A stretch of DNA of 64,000 nucleotides from positions 1-64,000 of the forward strand of contig BDIU01000059.1 in the NCBI GenBank assembly GCA_002118135.1, given 5' to 3'. Made by a program: the position numbers and the translations under genes. Below, one piece after another: positions 21,701-31,590 of this stretch (its first letter is position 1; each line of letters starts with the position of its first letter). This stretch comes from Trebouxia sp. TZW2008 (taxonomy: Eukaryota; Chlorophyta; Trebouxiophyceae; Trebouxiales; Trebouxiaceae). Below the pieces are notes generated by a model. The model did no database searches. It had not been told where the DNA came from and saw nothing but the letters and a program-made list of their open reading frames with translations.

Positions 21701-24162
21701 ATGAGCTGTACTGCAGCTTAGCCACATTTCCTGGCGCACTACCTGCTGTGCCTGTGTGGTGGTATTGCTTCACTGTTGCTGGACAAGGTGCTTGTGTGCA
21801 CAGGATCTTGTGCGGCCCCTTGCAAGTTTTACCTGCATATGCATGGCTTCAGACCCTTGCTGAAACGCACATACTGGTTGAGGCAAGCTGCATTTCCAGC
21901 CTTACATTTGCCACAGGCATGCAATTGCCATGTTTAGCACTTCTGGCTTGACTTGCTGTCAAAGCAGAGCTTCCCATCAAGTCAAAGTTTTAAGTTCCTG
22001 CTTGTCTACTTGCTGGACGCTGTTGATTGGGACAAGCAGGTGTGGAGACATACTGTATTGTAGCCTTGTTCAGCTTCAGCATTGCAGTGACTTGTCCTTG
22101 CTAAGGCAGCTATTGGGAGGTTGACCCAACCAATAGTGAAACATGCCAGCATCACAAGCCTTACAGGATAGAGGTGGTTGGGGTGACCTGTTGGCTCATG
22201 TTGTTGTCCAGCCTCATCATTCTTCAATCAAATTGTGACTGTATTGCTTGTTGCAGGTACTGGGAGGTTGACCCAACAAACCCTGAGACCTGCCAGCACC
22301 ACAAGCCTTACCGAATACAGGTCATAGGGGTACCTTGTGACCCTGCTTGATCGGACTCAGCACTATGCAAGCAACGTCTTTATGCCGCAGGTATTGGGAG
22401 GTGGACCCAACAAACTCTGAGACCCGCCAGCATCACAAGACTTACAGGATAGAGATGATTGCATTCACCTGTGATCCCGGCCTTGCAGTGGCTCCATTTG
22501 CAATGTTGCCTAACATCAGCGTCTTGCAAACAAGTTCTGACTGCACTAACAAGTTCTGCTTGTTGCAGGTGTTGGGAGATTGACCCTAACAACAATGAGA
22601 CCTGTCAGCATCATAAGCCTTGTAGAAAAGCGATGTTTGGGGTGATCTGTGACCCTGGCAATGCAATTGCTTGTGATGTGATGTTGAGAAGCCTCAGCAC
22701 TGTACAGACAATTCTTCTTTTTGCAGGTATTGGGAGGTTGACCCAACCAACAGTGAAACATGCCAGCATCACAAGCCTTACAGGATAGAGGTGATTGGGG
22801 TGACCTGTGACCCCGGCCTTGCAGTGGCTAGGGGTGTGTGGCGCAAGCTCAGAACTGGCCGTAGCGTGCGCACCTCCACACTGTTGAGGTCCCATCGCCT
22901 TTTCAGCGAGCACTTTGAGCGTACCGCCCACCTTGTAGATGTAGCCACATTGTATCATACAGGTGAGTGTCACTTGTCGTCTCAGATCCAACCTGCTTTC
23001 TAAAGCATGAGGGTAGATACTTCAGAAAGTAAACTAGCAATTGCCCATCTACTGTGCAAAGCCAGCATGCTGGATTCAGGCAATTCCCCACAGCTTTGTG
23101 CACCAGCTGACAGGTTGAAAGGCATTTCCATTGCATGCAAGAAGCTTTGGGGATCTGCAGCAATTCTGCATCGTGACAATCCTGTATCATTGCATCAATG
23201 TAGGTACACTGTGCCAATCGTCTCTCCGCCCATTTGTCCGCAAAGCAGAAATTGGCCATGTCAGTCTGCCAGGCAAGCTTTGCAGCTTCTTTCATGCAGT
23301 GCATTGCATATGCGATGCATGTCTGCAAGGCTTATGGAGCAGCTGAGACGCCCGCCCAGAGCTCTTGCAGTTCAAGAGCTGTATTTGTCATCTTGCCTTA
23401 TACTTTCAGCGTAGATATCCAGCCTTAGTCAAGCCTTCGTGAGCCATGTAATCATGGGCGCAACATGCTCAAACTGTGATCTGCGCGGCTGCAGGTAGTG
23501 CATTGACGACCTTCAATAAAGGCTCAGATAACCTGCAACCCAAGGTGATTGCCCTGCGGAGCATGCAGTATACATCTGGGGAGATGCTGTACAACCCAAG
23601 TGCGTATGAGGCGTTCAAGTCTAAGGTCAATCTCAATGACCAGGTAAATATGCAGGCAGCTAGTCTGTAAGCCCAGTCAACGTGCATGCTTGGGTCACTG
23701 CCAGGATTACAGCTGTGTATGCGCGCTTATTGCACATGGTGGTGACACTGTAGGTTCTACATCAGAACGTCTGGTGTTTGCTGCTGACGCTGCAGGACCT
23801 GGATCACCTCTACCACATTGCCTGGCTGCGTCTTGCATTGTCTGAACCCGTTTGATGCCAAGGACACGCCTGACCTCAACAGATTTATCCTGGCTCTTTG
23901 CACAAAGGCATGCTGCGCATTGATGCAAACATTGTATGGGATCCTGCTTTTGCTGACATTGGGGTGCTCTTGGCTGCAGGCAGCATGCCGTGCTGACCTA
24001 TATGCAAACAAGCCTTTGCCAGAAAACAGCACTGTTCCTGTCTCTCAGGAAGGTCAGATGAGCGCGCTTCGTCAGGCATTCAGGACAGCTGATGAAGAGG
24101 AACGGGAGCGGCGCTACGAAGCCTTCCTTTCTGAGTCATTGATAGACGCAGATGATCAGTAG
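15733..24162 (+). CDS. Large protein with C-terminal Zeta-type P-loop kinase domain (NADKc-like?)
   Basis: Sixteen phase-matched exons: 15733-15872, 15919-16071, 16280-16544, 16684-16873, 17161-17229, 17469-17603, 18224-18375, 18739-19463, 19770-19859, 20254-20416, 20782-20951, 21470-21610, 22727-22962, 23495-23643, 23796-23849 and 23980-24162 (3015 bp, 1004 aa). The N-terminal ~360 residues are unrecognised. A disordered Ser/Pro/Gln-rich exon and a short basic helix (AKERAKANWQRAQKAAEKS) follow. The Zeta-type core is Walker A GGGMAAGKST (residues about 671-680), VVVEADAMK, DVSSYVHE.ST and DVIFDGTMMWAPF. The family phosphorylates small molecules; plant calmodulin-dependent NAD kinase NADKc carries such a domain, so that role is possible but unproven. 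Intron 11 has a GC donor. The boundaries of exons 2, 5, 6 and 15 rest on phase alone. Confidence 0.8.
21266..21540 (+). repeat. Three tandem copies of the start of kinase exon 12
   Basis: The segment CAACAGGCAGA.GGA.GTGA, with ATGATGTGGGC.CCCTTTGT, occurs at about 21268, in worn form at about 21385, and intact at 21470. Only the last keeps the FDGTMMWAPF reading frame and joins both neighbours in phase. Confidence 0.7.
22103..22830 (+). repeat. Five tandem copies of the start of kinase exon 13
   Basis: Copies start at about 22110, 22257, 22391, 22569 and 22727 (spacing 134-178 bp). Each has a T/C-rich tract, a CAG acceptor and a start encoding YWEVDPTN.ET.QHHK.YR or a close variant. All five keep this frame open for at least 20 codons. 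Only the last continues into the full exon (ending at the donor after 22962). Confidence 0.9.
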
Positions 24163-24762
24163 CACTGTACTATCAAATTTTGCTCTTCAGCAAGACATGC
24201 TACATCTGTTGATGTGACAGTATGCATAGATGCTTCTTTGATGGCGCTTTCAGTAGTATGCTTTTCTCTAGATAGAGCTGGTGGTGCAGAAGAGGTCTGG
24301 TACTGATGAGGATGTGTCTCTGCATCTGTGTCTGTGTGCGTCTGCGTCTGTGTGCGTCTGTGTCCGTGTGGGTGCTTGTGTAGACCATGTCCAGTAAAGA
24401 GCAATGTGTGTCTGATCAGGCAACTACTAGCATGTGTGAGAGCCAGTTGCTGCAGCAACCACTTTCAATGAAATTAGACTGTGATCGCAGCCATTCTGCA
24501 GCGGTGCATGTTTGTGACCTGATTTGAACTTGTGTTGCATCACCCACAAAGGTCTGTGGCTACATGCGTCTGGGCAACGCTTTTAAAAATAAGTTCAGTG
24601 ATCAGCTCAATTGCTTGTAGCAATCGTCGCCTAGCAGGGTCAATTTTAGATTCACACAAGACCTGAGAGTTCAAACCAACCTTCCAACGGCATAGCAGAT
24701 TTGCCTTCTTGCGACACAACCCTTTGTGCTTCTGGGCTGGTTGTTCAGTTTGGTAGATTGCA
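24163..24762. other. Intergenic region, no gene recognised
   Basis: It lies between two genes in the same direction and should hold the kinase gene 3' UTR and the next promoter. An imperfect GTCTGTGT/GCGTCTGT simple repeat lies at about 24313-24373. Nothing else stands out. Confidence 0.4.
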
Positions 24763-27700
24763 ATGAGGGGCGTTGCGGATCAAGCTGCGGCTGGTTTTCT
24801 GCAAGATCTGGAGAAGTGTCCTGATCAGTTGACGGAGCAACCTGGCTTCAGGCTTAAGCGCCAGGTCAAAGGCCTGTACCAAGTCGTGTGCGACCTTGAG
24901 CGTCCTGTCGCTTCCATTCTCTCTCTCAAGTTGGTCTGTGCGGCTACTCATAACGCTGAGGCACCAAGGACAGTCAACTCAGTTGCTCCGGTGGGAGCAC
25001 ATTCAGAGGAGCTTGAGCAGTACTGTGGCGTGCAGTTTTTCACGCAGGTGTGTAAGTCTAAGTGACTGTTTGCACAAGCTTTTACAATGCTTGTTTTGGG
25101 AACCCGGTTTCTAGTTGCTGTGAGCTGGAACTTTGTCGATGCTTGCAGGCCAGCCTGCAGCTGATTGTGAGCACTGTTGAAAAGGCACAGGTAGATGCCA
25201 TGGTCCTTTTGAAAGAGGCAGCTGACATGCCAGCGCAGCAGGTGAATGACAGTCCTTAGATGCCAAGCACACAATCTGGGCTTCTTGCCTGTGTGGCTGA
25301 TCAAGCGGCTGTTGGCAGGGCTTTGCGATGCTCCACTTGCTCATTCCTTTAGCAAAGCCTGCTGCTGCTGCTGCTGCTGCTGTGTTCATTGTTGTGTCGT
25401 GTTCTTGCAGAACAAGGTCAGGACCTGCATCAAGAGGTTGTTTCACATGGAGCGAACACTGCTACAAAAGACAAAGGCAAGTACTGTCACATAGAGCTCT
25501 CATGTTCATGACAAGCTTCTGCACCCAACACAAACGGTCTGCAGCGATTCACTGCTCACTCATTCATTCACTCCTTCATTACTTGTGCTAGACAGGCTGA
25601 GCAGGCCCAGCCAGTTATCCACTGAATTCCTCTGCTACCCTGTGGTGAATAGCAGTGTGATGTGCTGTTGTGTCATCAGTGGTGCTATTTGCACTTCTAA
25701 GCAAGATCAATTCTCTGCTTCTGCTGCTTCAGCCAAGTCATTGTAATGCACTACAGTGATTTCTTGATATAAGACTGCTTTGATTACCAACAATCATGTC
25801 CATATATTGGGTTGTCCTTACAATGTACCACTGGTACCACTGCAGTCAGAATGCAGTGATTGGTTCCCAGTTGCCTTGTCCTTACATTGAAGATGTCCTT
25901 ACATCAAGTGTCCTTACAAAGAGAAGTTACTGTACTGTTGCAAATCTGAGTGTACTTCTGCTGTGCAGGCTTTGCCATTGCCCAACCCCATCAATGGTGC
26001 CAAGTCAGAGACTGCTCTACCCTGTGAGGCTGAGCAGGATAAGCTGGCAAGCTTGAGGGATGTGCAGAAGGACTCCTGTGCTGCCATGCAAGGACGACCT
26101 ATGTCAATTGCTGCAGAAAACAGTCAGGTGCTGCACTCAGGCTGTCATGGCTCTGCCTAACGAGGTGGCCTTTCTGTGCATGTGCCAGATCTACAGTCAG
26201 CAACCGTACCTGCACCACTTGGGGCAGGGTCATTGCATTGATCTGTTGCCTTGACCACATGCTACTGCTACTGGAATGTGGCCATGTGTCAATGCATGCA
26301 TGACACCTGCACAGCCCAATGCGCTTTGCGCAGACACTTTCCAACACAGCAGCGCGCCCTCGAACTGTCTAGCGTTGCTCTGCAGTGGAACTTGAGTTGT
26401 CATGCTATGGTCATTTTGTGCTGTTTGTGCAGTTGGTTTGAGACTGTTAGCACCATCTTGTGCTGGGTGTGCAATCATGCCAAAAGAATTTGCAAATTGA
26501 GGCTACTGTGTGCTGCTGTTGAATTGCTGTTGAATCCATCAGGCCACCATATCTTGTTCTCTGCAGCCTAATATTGGGATGAAGGGTGGCAGAGGCAGCA
26601 TGGATTGCGTGAGGCATGCTGGAGTGAATTTGGACATGCTGACCAGCCCAGCCATGCTAGATATGGAAGCCAAATACCAGGTAAGTCTCAACCCCATTTG
26701 CTGAAGAAGAGCCCTGTTGCCTCAGACAACCTCATTAACTGCTGAAGAAGAGCCACGTTGCCTCAGACAACCTCATTATTTTGCTGAAGAAGAGCCATTT
26801 GCCCTAAGTCCCTAAGACAACCTCGTTATTTCCTCAGATTGCTATGCCTAAGACCAACTATGCTGCTGGATTACACAGGTCAGCTTTTGCCAACGACTGA
26901 AGTGTTTGTATTGTGCTGCTGCAGGCAAAGCTGAAGGACAGCCAAGCTTTTCTTCAGCAGTTGATCGACCAGCAAGTTGTGCGGAACGCCACGTACGAGA
27001 ATGTCATCAAAGTAAGCAAACAGCTCCTGCCCATGCAGTCAGTCACATATAGAGGGGCTGTGATGCGCGTTTCAGCTTTACTGGATGGTATATTGCTCCA
27101 GAGTGTGTCTTCTGACTTGAGCTGTCATTTGAGCGTGTTGGCTTGTGCTGTTGTTGCCAGCTCGCTTGCTTGTATGCTGCATAGTAAGCGTTTTGCGGCA
27201 TTGCAGCAAACCTGACATGCTTTTTGACAGCCCTAAGCAAAATTTTACAAGGACACCAGAGTTTGCTAGGGGTTCCTGTTCAATGGCTTTATGCTCACCC
27301 ATGAAATGCTGTATCTGCAGAGAAGTCTGAAGGATTTTGCCAAAGTGAACAAGGAGTCACTGTTCTACAAGCACAATTGTGAGGAGGCAGTTTCAGAGAT
27401 GAACGCAATGCGCAAGAAGGTGGACGAAGTGCAAGGCCAGCACCAGGACACGGCTGATGCGTACAACAGGGAAATCGAATCTCTGAAGACAGATTTTGCT
27501 GACAAGGAGGTTCAATTGCAGCAGACCATTGCGTCTCAGAAAAGTTCCATTGCTGACTGTGAAGTCAAGATCCAGCATACTATAGACATGAAGGACGCTG
27601 TTATTACTCTGCATCAAGGAGAGCATGCAAAGGTTGTTCAGGAGAAGGACACAAAGATTGCTGTGCTTGAGGCTCAATTGAGCAAGCTACTGACACAAAG

Positions 27701-28452
27701 GACTATCAAGCCAAACATCCTTCACAAGCACCCTAAGGTGATTTCACTTGCATTCAATTTCTGTATGTATCGTGACGTACTGTGCAGAGTGCATGCGGAA
27801 GACACTGTCGCTGTGGTCAAGCAAAGTTGGCAAATTGACGTCTGAAAACATGACCAAATTTGCAAGCACCTGAGCATACACTTGATGGGTCAGGATAGGC
27901 AAGAGCATTTGTGTATCTTGAGCTGTGCTGGGTGATGTCTGCACACACAGCTCAGGAAAGCCTCTTTGCTCACCACAAATAAACAGCAGCTGGCATCATG
28001 TGATATTAGCAGCACTCTGTGTTGCATATTCCAGATTTGGCCTGGATCAGTTGTGCACAAATTGTTTGCACCCTTTTTTGACCCATCTTGAGCTTTGTAT
28101 AATTTCTTGCTGTGCACTTGTATCAGATCATCATCACAGAAGTTGTGAGCAACCCTGTGTTGGCATTGTTACAGGTTGCACAGCCAAACAGACAGCAGTA
28201 CCATCCAGCCAAGAAAACATGGACTGATGACAGAGACTGGTCAAGCCTTGCGGTGAGTCACTGTTGTTACTGTTCCAACCTTTGGGCCGCACCAAAAATT
28301 TTGTGTACTCACAAAATCTGCACGTGCAGGAGGAAATCTCGACTACTGTGTCTTTTGCAACACAGCCAGAGCCACCTCCGAGGCTCCTACAACCCTTTTC
28401 AACTTTGAACCCAGAATTTGCGGCTGGCAGATATCAACTGAATCGCAGCTGA
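24763..28452 (+). CDS. Coiled-coil protein of unknown function (473 aa)
   Basis: Nine exons, all joined in phase 0: 24763-25047, 25149-25241, 25411-25476, 25969-26127, 26567-26680, 26925-27011, 27321-27737, 28175-28252 and 28330-28452 (1422 bp). The N-terminal third is helical (MRGVADQAAAGFLQDLEKCP; ASLQLIVSTVEKAQVDAMVL). A low-complexity linker follows, then a long coiled coil in exon 7 (EEAVSEMNAMRKKVDEV to VLEAQLSKLLTQ), then a proline-rich tail (QPEPPPRLLQPF) ending at TGA 28450-28452. There is no signal peptide or membrane segment. A structural or centrosome/cilium-type role is possible but not shown; no family is recognised. Intron 3 starts with GCAAGT. All-phase-0 introns would allow exon skipping without frame loss. 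Confidence 0.78.
25363..25382. repeat. Intronic CTG microsatellite
   Basis: An uninterrupted CTG run of about seven units lies roughly 30 bp upstream of the acceptor of exon 3 of the coiled-coil gene. Confidence 0.85.
25754..25932. mobile_element. MITE copy 7, best-preserved member
   Basis: TA target duplications lie at 25752-25753 and 25933-25934. The left end is CAGTGATTTCTTGATATAAG. The right end, in reverse, is CAGTAACTTCTCTTTGTAAG. The length is 179 bp and there is no coding capacity. The TA target and CAGT terminus are typical of the Tc1/mariner superfamily, and CAGTGA...TATAAG resembles pogo-type ends. It lies in intron 3 of the coiled-coil gene. Confidence 0.7.
26690..26845 (+). repeat. 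Intronic minisatellite, about 47-bp unit, three copies
   Basis: GCTGAAGAAGAGCC followed by GCCTCAGACAACCTCATTA recurs at about 26700, 26742 and 26793, the last copy being degenerate. It begins about 18 bp after the donor at 26680. Confidence 0.8.
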
Positions 28453-29305
28453 GCAAGGCGCCACCTGACGACAGCAAACTCATTGCTTTCAACAAGCACT
28501 GCTTGTGTACATATGTTGGATTTTCAAGTTGATTGATCATGATGTGGCAATTTTCATGCCTTGCGCTTTGCTGTTATGCACTTATTGAACGCATGATGTC
28601 GGTAATCTTCAACACGCTGCAACACAGTTTTTGAAATGCTATGCGCTGATAAGCACAAGTTTGCGGCAAATGTCGTGATTTGCTGCTAGCATAGGACTTC
28701 ATCGGCTACCTAGTCATGCCTGCACAGATTGCCTCTGCACATGGCTCTCATAGCTTGTAGGAAGCAGACTGAGATTTGACTCGATGATCATCATGAGTCA
28801 GGCACTCTACAGCTAGGCAGATTGGCATGTGCTCAAACACACGCCAGCTCGTTGCGTTGTACATCTGCCATCATTTCCCTGATGTCAGATGTACAACGCC
28901 ACAACGTGTTGCTAAGCCTACCAGGCAATGTACCTTTGGCTGCATTGCCAAGGCATGCTTTTTTGTTGCCTTTTGTTGACCGTTTCACCGCGCCAAATTG
29001 ATGCCATTAGCAGCTGACTGGCCATCAAAAGGGTTTCAAATTAGGATAAGGCATTCGGTGACCTTTTGCGCTTTGTAGGACACTGGCATCGAATCCACGC
29101 TCTGATCTGCAACGGTGACGCAAACTTCGGGTTTGCGCCCCAAGGTTGCGCAAGATAAGCTTTGTATATTAACGAGCCAGTCCATTCTTTCACCCCTTTT
29201 GTGACTCGTTCCTTGCTCGACAAGCAAAGCTCCTTTGCCTCCTGTCAAGGCTGCTTTTGGGGCGCGAGGCTCTCGTGCGTTGTTCTTGCAAACCTTGCGA
29301 TTGTC
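28453..29305. other. Intergenic region with a near-perfect hairpin
   Basis: No coding exon is recognised between the coiled-coil gene and the TIGR01589-like gene. A 46-nt hairpin lies at 28854-28899: a 14-bp outer stem (GCGTTGTACATCTG with CAGATGTACAACGC), one mismatch, a 5-bp inner stem (CATCA/TGATG) and loop TTTCCC. Confidence 0.6.
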
Positions 29306-29811
29306 ATGGCATGGCCATCTGTGACCTGCCCTCAGTCCACTTCAAACCATTCCGACCAAGCTCAGAAGACCAACACACTACAGCTAGTACAGCAGGTACG
29401 GGCTTGCTGCGCACTTGCGTTCCGTGGCCAAGTTGCGTGCAATTCTCACAATCGCTCAGAGATGTGTCGTCGCCTGCAGATCCAGTATTACATAGAGCAC
29501 TGCCTTGTGCGCATGTTTACCCTCGAGGAGACCACATGTGCCCTGCAGCAGATCGGCTTTCCTCCTAGCGTCGTCCATATTGGTAAGTTTCCCAGCAGAT
29601 GCACACAGATGATTCGGTCAACTGCTGTTCCTGTACGTTTGCAAGCTTCCTTGCCGCTGATGAGCGGTGACAGTACACAGCTTCGAGATCAGCTTCCTGC
29701 TGCTTCATCAGAATCGATGTTGCCTTTCGTGCAGTGTGGAAGCAGCTAGAGCATGAGAACCCTCAATTTTTCCTTTTATATAGAGGTGAACTGGCAAAGA
29801 GGTGCAGCTGA
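29306..29811 (+). CDS. Small protein with plant-specific TIGR01589-like domain (95 aa)
   Basis: Three exons: 29306-29395, 29462-29582 and 29735-29811 (288 bp including TGA). The ATG gives MAWPSVTCPQSTSNHSDQ. The conserved core is LQIQYYIEHCLVRMFTLEET, then ALQQIGFPPSVVHIVWKQLE, then HENPQFFLLY. From memory, this follows the layout of the uncharacterised plant domain TIGR01589 (helix with IE.CL, then VW..LE.ENP.FF..Y). The function of that domain is unknown. The protein is about as short as the domain plus a disordered N-terminus, so it could be a whole small protein. The second exon uses a TCAGAG acceptor. The next gene lies on the other strand. Confidence 0.65.
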
Positions 29812-31590
29812 CTGCAAGGTAAGGCAATCTGCTGACGTTACAGCAGAGTCCTGATCAACTGTTCACGCAGAGCGCATTGGCAACTTTGTCAGTGTCTGAT
29901 TGCAGGGCTAGGCACCACTTTGTCATGCAAAGGTCTGGACACTCTGGGTCAAGCTGAATGCTGGTCCAGACCTTGACAGTCCCCTACCTTGTGAAGTCCC
30001 GTCACAAGACACAGAGTATTCTTTCTACTGTTGCTGTTGCTGATTATATGGCTGGCTTGCACAGCCCAGCAAGATAAAGTTCCAATAATCAAGCAAATGT
30101 CTTTGTACTATATTCCGATGATGGCTCTGTTGCTTATCCATCTTTGTTCAACTGTAGCACTGGTCAAATTGTATCACATTTTTTGATGTGCCTCTTGCAG
30201 AGAGCTTTGATGACGCAATGTATGACAGCATATTACTGAATAGACGGTTTAGGCTAGACTGCAATAGTGTGCAACATTTACCTTGGGATTATGCCAGATT
30301 GTTGATGTTCATAGTACTGCAGATGAAATTTGTTATGCAAATTGCTTGCTGATTGAGGATACTGATTTTTTTGGATTTGGTTTCTGATGATGAAGACTTG
30401 GATGATAGAGCTGATTTGATGCTGGGTTTGTTTAGCCTAAGTGCCTGCTGGGTTCAGTCATTCAATTTGCTTCTTGATGTCTTGAGACATTCAACCCCTC
30501 CTTCTTTTGTACACTACAGAAGGTGCTGCATAAGGTTGTTAGCAGCTTAAATCTGTGCCCTTTTGATTTTACATATCAGATGTGTGAAAATTACTGAGCT
30601 GTAAAGAGAAGTTGCATGATAGAGCAGACACATATTGCGTCATCTGACAGCATCAGTGTTGAAAGACATGAGTCACTCAAGTCATGCATTGGCGACGACA
30701 AGCGCATATCTGCTGTTCCCAGTCTGTTTGCAAGCTACCATCTGGCCTTTGTGCAAAAACCTTGTGAGTCGTGTGCACGCTGCCAGATGATGATTGTGAT
30801 TGCTTTTGACAAACTGGTCGTTGTCTACCTGTTCTCCATAGCATGTGCGATTGAAAATTGGTTATCATGGCAGCACAATCATTATGCTTGCTGATGTCAA
30901 TGACACGTTGTATGCATATGCAAGGCACTGTCAGAACAATTTCACCAAGCTTGTCCACGCCAACACGTTGCATTGCAAACATCAACAGCAAAAACCAATC
31001 TGCGATGACAATGCATCTGTATGCAAAAGCTTGTCTTATGAACCCACTTCCTGGCAGCAGCATGTGGACAGGCTGGCAAGCTTGGTCTCGAGCAAGGACG
31101 ACAGCGTTTCACAAAGCTAAGCCAATAATGCGTTCAACAAGAAAGCTGACTGACAACACAATTATCACCAATGAAGCAAGTCACCAAACGCCGCATTCTG
31201 CAGACACTCATGCACAACTGTTGCATTGGTCAAAGAGCTGGGAAACGAATTATCCACACAGATGGTAACTAAATGTAGACAGGAAAGCAGCAGTTGGCAC
31301 CGTGTGGCAGAGGCATTCAACGCAAAACTATGCAGCAACGACAAGAATCAGCAATGCAGCATGATATCGCCACATTGCCACAATCAAGCAGATATCACAA
31401 AGACCATCAAACCGTGTCACTGTTATGAGCTGTGCTGTGTTTTGCAAAAACAGACAAATCCAAGGATGGTACCCAGACCTTCACCATCAAGTGCTGAAAC
31501 ACGAACGCCCTCTTCTGCTCAAAAGCCCAAGCCAACTGACTAAACCCCCAAAGCTGTCATACACAAACCTCATGTGCTCAACATCTCACA
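29812..31590. other. Intergenic or 3' region, no gene recognised
   Basis: About 1.8 kb between two convergent genes. The frames on either strand are short and show no recognisable domain, and I could not chain exons through them. The sequence is mildly AT-richer than its surroundings. Confidence 0.4.

Noticed and set aside
25328..25591. Alanine-rich open frame over the CTG tract
   Set aside because: It covers an intron whose flanking exons join in phase without it; the alanines come from the microsatellite.
29050..29110. Reverse-strand GGATTCGATGCC resembling a tRNA T-arm
   Set aside because: No matching acceptor stem or cloverleaf in the flanks.
30353..31268. Several open frames of 60-136 codons in the 29.8-31.6 kb gap
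   Set aside because: No recognisable domain, no consistent splice sites, and overlapping frames on both strands of similar length.
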